A DNA stretch of 49,678 nt from NCBI GenBank assembly GCA_903840435.1, contig CAIMFV010000029.1, forward strand, positions 1 to 49,678, written 5' to 3'. The DNA is from an uncultured Caulobacterales bacterium. Lineage in GTDB: Bacteria > Pseudomonadota > Alphaproteobacteria > Caulobacterales > Caulobacteraceae. The notes under the pieces were generated by a model that had not been told where the DNA came from, searched no databases, and was given only the letters and a program-made list of their open reading frames with translations. This document shows positions 45,981 through 49,678 of this stretch, piece by piece; position 1 is the first letter of the stretch, and every line of letters begins with the position of its first letter. A program made the position numbers and the translations under genes.

Positions 45981-48280
45981 GGCGGCCGCGCCGCACGTCT
46001 GGCCCTCGGCCCGCAACCTCCCGCGCGGAAGGCGATCTTCCTGCAAGCGCCAATCTGCCCAAGCCCTCCGAAGTCACCCAATTCATCGCCGAGGCCGGTG
46101 AGGCCGACATTGGCGCCATCGCGGCGCATTTTGGCCTGAAGGGCGCTGACCGGCGGGCCTTGCGCCAAATGGTCAAGGGCTTGCAGGCGGGCGGCGGTCT
46201 TGCCAAGCGCGGTCGCAAGGGATTGGCGACCGCTGGCACCTATCCTCCGGTCGGCGTCGCCGATATTGTCGAACGCGACGCCCATGGCGACCTGTTCGTC
46301 CAACTGACCAAGGCCGAAGACGATCTCACTCCCGTGCGCTTGGCCCCGCATCCGAAGGAGCGAGCCCTGGGCGCGCCAGCGGTCGGCGACCGCATCTTGG
46401 CGCGGTTTTTGGTCCGGGAAACCGGCGAGGTCGAGGCCCAGCTGATCAAAAAGCTCGGTGAAAGCCAGCCGAAACTGTTGGGCGTGGTGCGCAAGGTCAA
46501 GGGCGAGGTGCGGCTTGAACCGGTGGACCGCCGCGCCAAGGACTGTTTCCTGCTCGACAGCCGCGAGCCGTTAAAAGACGGCGATCTTGTGCTGTGCGCA
46601 GCGGAGAAGACGTCCCAGCGCCGCTATGGGCCGCGTTCGGCACGGGTCTTAGAAGTGATTGGTCGGGAAGACGATCCACGCGCCTTTTCCCTGCTCGCCA
46701 TCCATGCCCATGGCGTGCCAACCGGCTTTTCTGCGGAAGCCCTGGCCGAGGCGGAGGCCTCAGACGCTCCCGCGCTCGGGGCGCGTACCGACCTGCGCGA
46801 CCTGCCGCTGATCACAATTGACCCCGAAGACGCCCGCGACCATGACGACGCCGTCTATGCAGCGCCGGACGACAATCCCGCCAATCCAAACGGGTTCGTG
46901 GTCTGGGTGGCAATTGCCGACGTGGCAGCCTATGTCCGATCGGGTACGGCGCTGGATCGCGAGGCCTGGACCAAGGCCAATTCGGTCTATTTTCCAGACC
47001 GGGTCGAGCCGATGCTGCCCCACGCCCTGTCGTCGGGCCTCTGTTCCTTGGTCGAAGGGCAAGATCGCGCCTGTCTCGCGGTGCGGATGGTGTTTGACGG
47101 GACAGGGCGGAAGCTGTCGCACCGGTTTGTGCGCGGCCTTATGCGGTCGGCCGCCAAGCTCTCCTATGAGCAGGCCCAGGCCGCAGTCGATGGCATGCCC
47201 GACGAGATTACCGGGCCCTTGGTCGAACCGGTGCTCTTACCCCTCTATGCGGCCTATGCCAGCTTGACCCGCGCCCGTGACCAGCGCTCACCGCTCGATA
47301 TCGCCTCGGCGGAGCGGCGGGTGCGTTTTGGCCCAGACGGCAAGATCGCTGAGATTCAACCGCGCGCCCGGTTGACTGCGCATCGGCTGATCGAAGAAAT
47401 GATGATCCTTGCCAATGTTTGCGCTGCTGAAACCCTGGAGCGGCGACGCTCACCCCTCATCTATCGAGTGCACGAAGAGCCGAGCCAGGAAAAGCTGCAC
47501 AATCTGGCCGATTTCCTCGCCACGCTCGCCATTCCTTGGACCAAGGGCGCGCCTGCGCAAACCGCGCGCTTCAATGCCTTGCTCGATCAAACTCGCGAAG
47601 GCGCCCACGCCGATATTGTCAATGAGGTGGTTTTGCGCACCCAGATGCAGGCCCACTATTCGCCTGATAATCTTGGCCATTTCGGCCTGAACCTGCCGAG
47701 ATACGCCCACTTCACCTCGCCAATTCGGCGCTATGCCGACCTGATTGTCCATCGCGCCCTCATCCGGGCCGAGCGGTTGGTGGCTGACCCGAAGGCGTCG
47801 GACGGCCTCAACGACACCGAAATCGCCAGAATGGCCGAAACCGCCAACCACATAACCGCGGCGGAACGGCGCGCCATGGCGGCAGAGCGCGAGGCGACTG
47901 ACCGCTATGTGGCAGCCTTTTTAGCTGACCGGATCGGCGCCACCTTTGCCGGTCGGATTACGGGGGTCACGCGCTTTGGTCTGTTCATTCGGCTGAGCGA
48001 AACCGGCGCCGATGGCCTCGCGCCAGTTTCCAGCCTCGGCGCGGAATTTTTCCATCACGACGAACGGGCCCAGTGCTTGGTCGGCGAACGCAGCGGCGGC
48101 CGCTACCGCCTAGGCGCTCTGGTCGAGGTGGAGTTGAAAGAGGCGACGCCGCTGACCGGCGGCCTTTTGTTCGAAGTGCTGACCCCGCCTGAGGCGGGAG
48201 CGCCAGGTCCCCGCCCCGCGCGACCCGCCTTTCGACCCCGCAACCCGCCAAAGGGCGTCAAACGCGGACGCAGACGGTGA
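45977..48280 (+). CDS. rnr: Ribonuclease R
   Basis: 3'-5' exoribonuclease that degrades structured RNA. 767 residues from GTG 45977, which overlaps the topA stop (GTGA). An N-terminal winged-helix region (DIGAIAAHFGLKGADRRALR) is followed by cold-shock-like domains, the RNB catalytic domain with TIDPEDARDHDDAVYA and HFTSPIRRYADLIVHRAL, and a C-terminal S1 domain (FAGRITGVTRFGLFIRL) with a basic tail. Coupling topA, rnr and the NUDIX gene is a usual order in Caulobacterales. Confidence 0.97.
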   Translation: MRRPRRTSGPRPATSRAEGDLPASANLPKPSEVTQFIAEAGEADIGAIAAHFGLKGADRRALRQMVKGLQAGGGLAKRGRKGLATAGTYPPVGVADIVERDAHGDLFVQLTKAEDDLTPVRLAPHPKERALGAPAVGDRILARFLVRETGEVEAQLIKKLGESQPKLLGVVRKVKGEVRLEPVDRRAKDCFLLDSREPLKDGDLVLCAAEKTSQRRYGPRSARVLEVIGREDDPRAFSLLAIHAHGVPTGFSAEALAEAEASDAPALGARTDLRDLPLITIDPEDARDHDDAVYAAPDDNPANPNGFVVWVAIADVAAYVRSGTALDREAWTKANSVYFPDRVEPMLPHALSSGLCSLVEGQDRACLAVRMVFDGTGRKLSHRFVRGLMRSAAKLSYEQAQAAVDGMPDEITGPLVEPVLLPLYAAYASLTRARDQRSPLDIASAERRVRFGPDGKIAEIQPRARLTAHRLIEEMMILANVCAAETLERRRSPLIYRVHEEPSQEKLHNLADFLATLAIPWTKGAPAQTARFNALLDQTREGAHADIVNEVVLRTQMQAHYSPDNLGHFGLNLPRYAHFTSPIRRYADLIVHRALIRAERLVADPKASDGLNDTEIARMAETANHITAAERRAMAAEREATDRYVAAFLADRIGATFAGRITGVTRFGLFIRLSETGADGLAPVSSLGAEFFHHDERAQCLVGERSGGRYRLGALVEVELKEATPLTGGLLFEVLTPPEAGAPGPRPARPAFRPRNPPKGVKRGRRR

Positions 48281-48972
48281 CGGGTAGCGTCTATGACGCG
48301 CCAAAGGCTGGGGCGTTACGGCGAGCGGGTTTACGCGCCGCGCGACCGCGTGCCGCCGCCACTCTCATCCTTTACCGCCGCCATCGTGGCCAGGTCGAGG
48401 TGCTGATGGGTCAACGCCATGCCGGTCTCGCCTTTATGCCAAGCCTTTGGGTCTTTCCCGGCGGACGGCTCGAGCGGTCGGACTATTTCCTGAAGACGCG
48501 TCACGGTTTGAACCCGGCTATTGAAGCCTTGGTCGCCGCAACCGCACCACAGGCGAAGGGCGAAACCGCCCGTCGCAACATGGCCCGCGCCCTGGCCGCC
48601 TGCGCTGTGCGCGAAACGCAAGAGGAGGTCGGACTGCATCTGACGGATGCGGACGGCCAGGCCAGGTTAGACGCGTTGCATTTCATTGGCCGCGCCATCA
48701 CCCCACCCTATCGCCCTCGCCGTTTTGATGCGCGCTTCTTCACCGCGCCAGCCGAGGCGCTGCAATCCCTGACGCCCAAGGTCTCAGAAGGCGAGCTTAA
48801 TGCGACAGCCTGGTTTTCGCTTGAGGACGCCCAGGCCCTGGACCTCCCCAGTGTCACGCGGTTTGTTTTGTCGGAACTGGATTTGCGGCTCGCCGACCCC
48901 AATCGACCTCCGCTCAGCCTTTCTTACCCCCGACAGAGGCGCAATTCACCGGTCCCTGCCGATGATCGCTAG
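48277..48972 (+). CDS. NUDIX hydrolase, NUDT19-like with split box
   Basis: 231 residues from GTG 48277, overlapping the rnr stop by 4 bases. The N-terminal part (AAATLILYRRHRGQVEVLMG, FMPSLWVFPGGRLE) opens the NUDIX box. About 45 residues are inserted before its second half, CAVRETQEEVGLHL. This split box is typical of the NUDT7/NUDT19 group, whose known members cleave coenzyme A esters or nucleoside diphosphates. The substrate here is not known. Confidence 0.88.
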   Translation: MTGSVYDAPKAGALRRAGLRAARPRAAATLILYRRHRGQVEVLMGQRHAGLAFMPSLWVFPGGRLERSDYFLKTRHGLNPAIEALVAATAPQAKGETARRNMARALAACAVRETQEEVGLHLTDADGQARLDALHFIGRAITPPYRPRRFDARFFTAPAEALQSLTPKVSEGELNATAWFSLEDAQALDLPSVTRFVLSELDLRLADPNRPPLSLSYPRQRRNSPVPADDR

Positions 48973-48989
48973 GTTTTCTGTCTAAGGTC

Positions 48990-49017
48990 TTGACTCTGCA
49001 CCGCGGATTCGTATTGT
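48990..49017 (+). promoter_or_regulatory. Promoter candidate for rpmG
   Basis: TTGACT at 48990-48995 and TATTGT at 49012-49017 with a 16-base spacer, about 55 bases before the rpmG start. The -35 match is good and the -10 fair. Confidence 0.45.
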
Positions 49018-49071
49018 CCGCGCTCTCGTTTTTCTAAGACCGGCGCGCGCCGGCCGCAAAAGGGTATGGCC

Positions 49072-49239
49072 ATGGCGAAGCCGGCTTCGATTAAGATCCG
49101 CTTGAACTCCTCGGCGGACACCGGGTTCTTCTATGTGACCAAGAAGAACGCCCGCACCAAGACCGAAAAGCTCGTGCTGAAGAAGTACGACCCGGTGGTC
49201 CGCAAGCATGTCGAATTCCGCGAAGGCAAGATCAAATAG
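49072..49239 (+). CDS. rpmG: 50S ribosomal protein L33
   Basis: 55 residues: [20 protein letters not shown] at the start, then [20 protein letters not shown] and a basic end (EFREGKIK). This is the Cys-free form of L33, so it needs no zinc. Two ATG codons are in frame (49066 and 49072); the second is 7 bases from AAAAGGG and is preferred. It is followed by a strong terminator and stands in its usual place after the topA-rnr-NUDIX block. Confidence 0.96.
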   Translation: MAKPASIKIRLNSSADTGFFYVTKKNARTKTEKLVLKKYDPVVRKHVEFREGKIK

Positions 49240-49264
49240 GCGCCTGCTTACCCAACTCGCATGC

Positions 49265-49294
49265 AAAAAACCCGGCCTCACCGCCGGGTTTTTT
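49265..49294. terminator. Bidirectional intrinsic terminator after rpmG
   Basis: aaaaaacccggc (49265-49276) pairs perfectly with gccgggtttttt (49283-49294) over a 6-base loop. T-runs on both strands let it work in either direction; it ends rpmG 26 bases after its stop. Confidence 0.93.
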
Positions 49295-49321
49295 AGTTTT
49301 GAGCCCAGGCCGGGACGGACT

Positions 49322-49533
49322 GCGGAAAGGTGTTTATTTTCAATATCTTCCGCTCATACCGGCGAAGGCCGGTATCCAGGGGATTATCCACAAACCTCAG
49401 CAGGCCCGTCCCTGGTTCCCGGCCTACGCCGGGGTGAGCGGCGGAAAGGTGCGTATTTTCAATATCTTCCGCTCATACCTGCGACGGCCGGTATCCAGAG
49501 GATCATCCCCACCCTCAGCGGGCCCGTCCCTGG
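49322..49533. repeat. Two copies of a hairpin-bearing intergenic repeat
   Basis: Copy 1 (49322-49415) and copy 2 (49441-49533) are 119 bases apart and nearly identical. Copy 1 contains a perfect hairpin ataccggc-gaag-gccggtat (49356-49375), and another, cccggc-ctac-gccggg, lies at 49418-49433 between the copies. One frame reads IPAKAGIQ and WFPAYAGV, the well-known false-peptide mark of a widespread non-coding repeat. It lies between rpmG and the IS30-type element. Confidence 0.88.
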
Positions 49534-49584
49534 CCCCCCCGAATGCTCAAACGAAGTGCAACACCTTTTTGATGGGGTGTTGTT

Positions 49585-49678
49585 ATGGGACAGCGGTACG
49601 ACCAACTCAGCCTTGAAGAGCGGTGCATCCTTGCCGAGCTACGGTGCTCGGGCCGTTCGATCCGGGAAATTGCTTCAA
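49585..49678 (+). mobile_element. IS30-family transposase, N-terminal fragment cut by the window end
   Basis: The first 31 codons read MGQRYDQLSLEERCILAELR then CSGRSIREIAS, the start of the helix-turn-helix domain that opens IS30 transposases. The frame is open to the last base, so the rest lies beyond the window. A short inverted repeat (caacacc and ggtgttg, 49559-49582) precedes the start and may belong to the element's left end. No catalytic residues can be checked. Confidence 0.75.

Noticed and set aside
49299-49616. 105-codon open frame on the plus strand
   Set aside because: It translates the non-coding hairpin repeats (IPAKAGIQ, WFPAYAGV) and runs into the transposase upstream region; this is a classic false gene.

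Overview
The window looks like chromosomal DNA of a stalked/dimorphic-type alphaproteobacterium, most likely Caulobacterales or a close relative. This is inferred from gene content, not from a search. The base composition is high G+C, GTG and TTG starts are frequent, and the gene order is typical of that group: coaD-gyrA, gatCA, pyrBC-plsY-dprA, topA-rnr-nudix-rpmG. It also carries a set of polysaccharide genes that matches the holdfast (hfs) export set in family and length. Nearly all of the window is coding. Most of it is ordinary core metabolism and information processing. The less ordinary parts are one redox/chemotaxis operon, several regulatory repeats and a mobile element at the right end.

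Layout. 1-196: a 38-bp tandem repeat running into the intrinsic terminator of a small TonB-C-like secreted protein (228-533, minus). 996-4912: an Entner-Doudoroff operon, zwf-edd-eda, followed by a convergent MarR regulator. 5583-12746: a polysaccharide cluster resembling hfsE-hfsF-hfsG (plus), hfsB and hfsA (minus) and hfsD (plus). It contains an initiating sugar-phosphate transferase, a flippase, a glycosyltransferase, an inner-membrane co-polymerase pair and an outer-membrane export lipoprotein. 12768-15077: a Sel1-like protein, an AT-rich intergenic region and a hybrid histidine kinase. 15120-19613: threonine and serine catabolism (kbl-tdh, an XRE-cupin regulator and sdaA), with two near-identical palindromes that look like the regulator's operators. 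19691-26384: an M28 peptidase, a periplasmic cyclophilin, coaD and gyrA. 26659-31587: two adjacent RcnB-type proteins, gatB, a small secreted protein, gatA and gatC. 31693-37211: ruvX, pyrB, a degenerate pyrC, a DsbA-like oxidoreductase, plsY and dprA.

37174-43156 is the most interesting region. A fused membrane/spermidine-synthase-like protein is divergent from a three-gene operon. That operon encodes a secreted protein with one N-terminal heme c motif fused to a barrel-like region (reminiscent of Cyc2 cytochrome-porins), a type-1 copper protein, and a methyl-accepting chemotaxis protein whose start codon overlaps the copper protein's stop codon. The arrangement suggests that an outer-membrane-to-periplasm electron path is coupled to a chemoreceptor, which would make it a candidate redox- or metal-taxis module.

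43356-49239 holds topA, rnr and a NUDIX gene with 4-base overlaps, then rpmG with a clear promoter candidate and terminator. The right end (49322-49678) has two copies of a hairpin-bearing intergenic repeat and the start of an IS30-type transposase cut by the window edge. No tRNA, rRNA, CRISPR array or prophage was seen.
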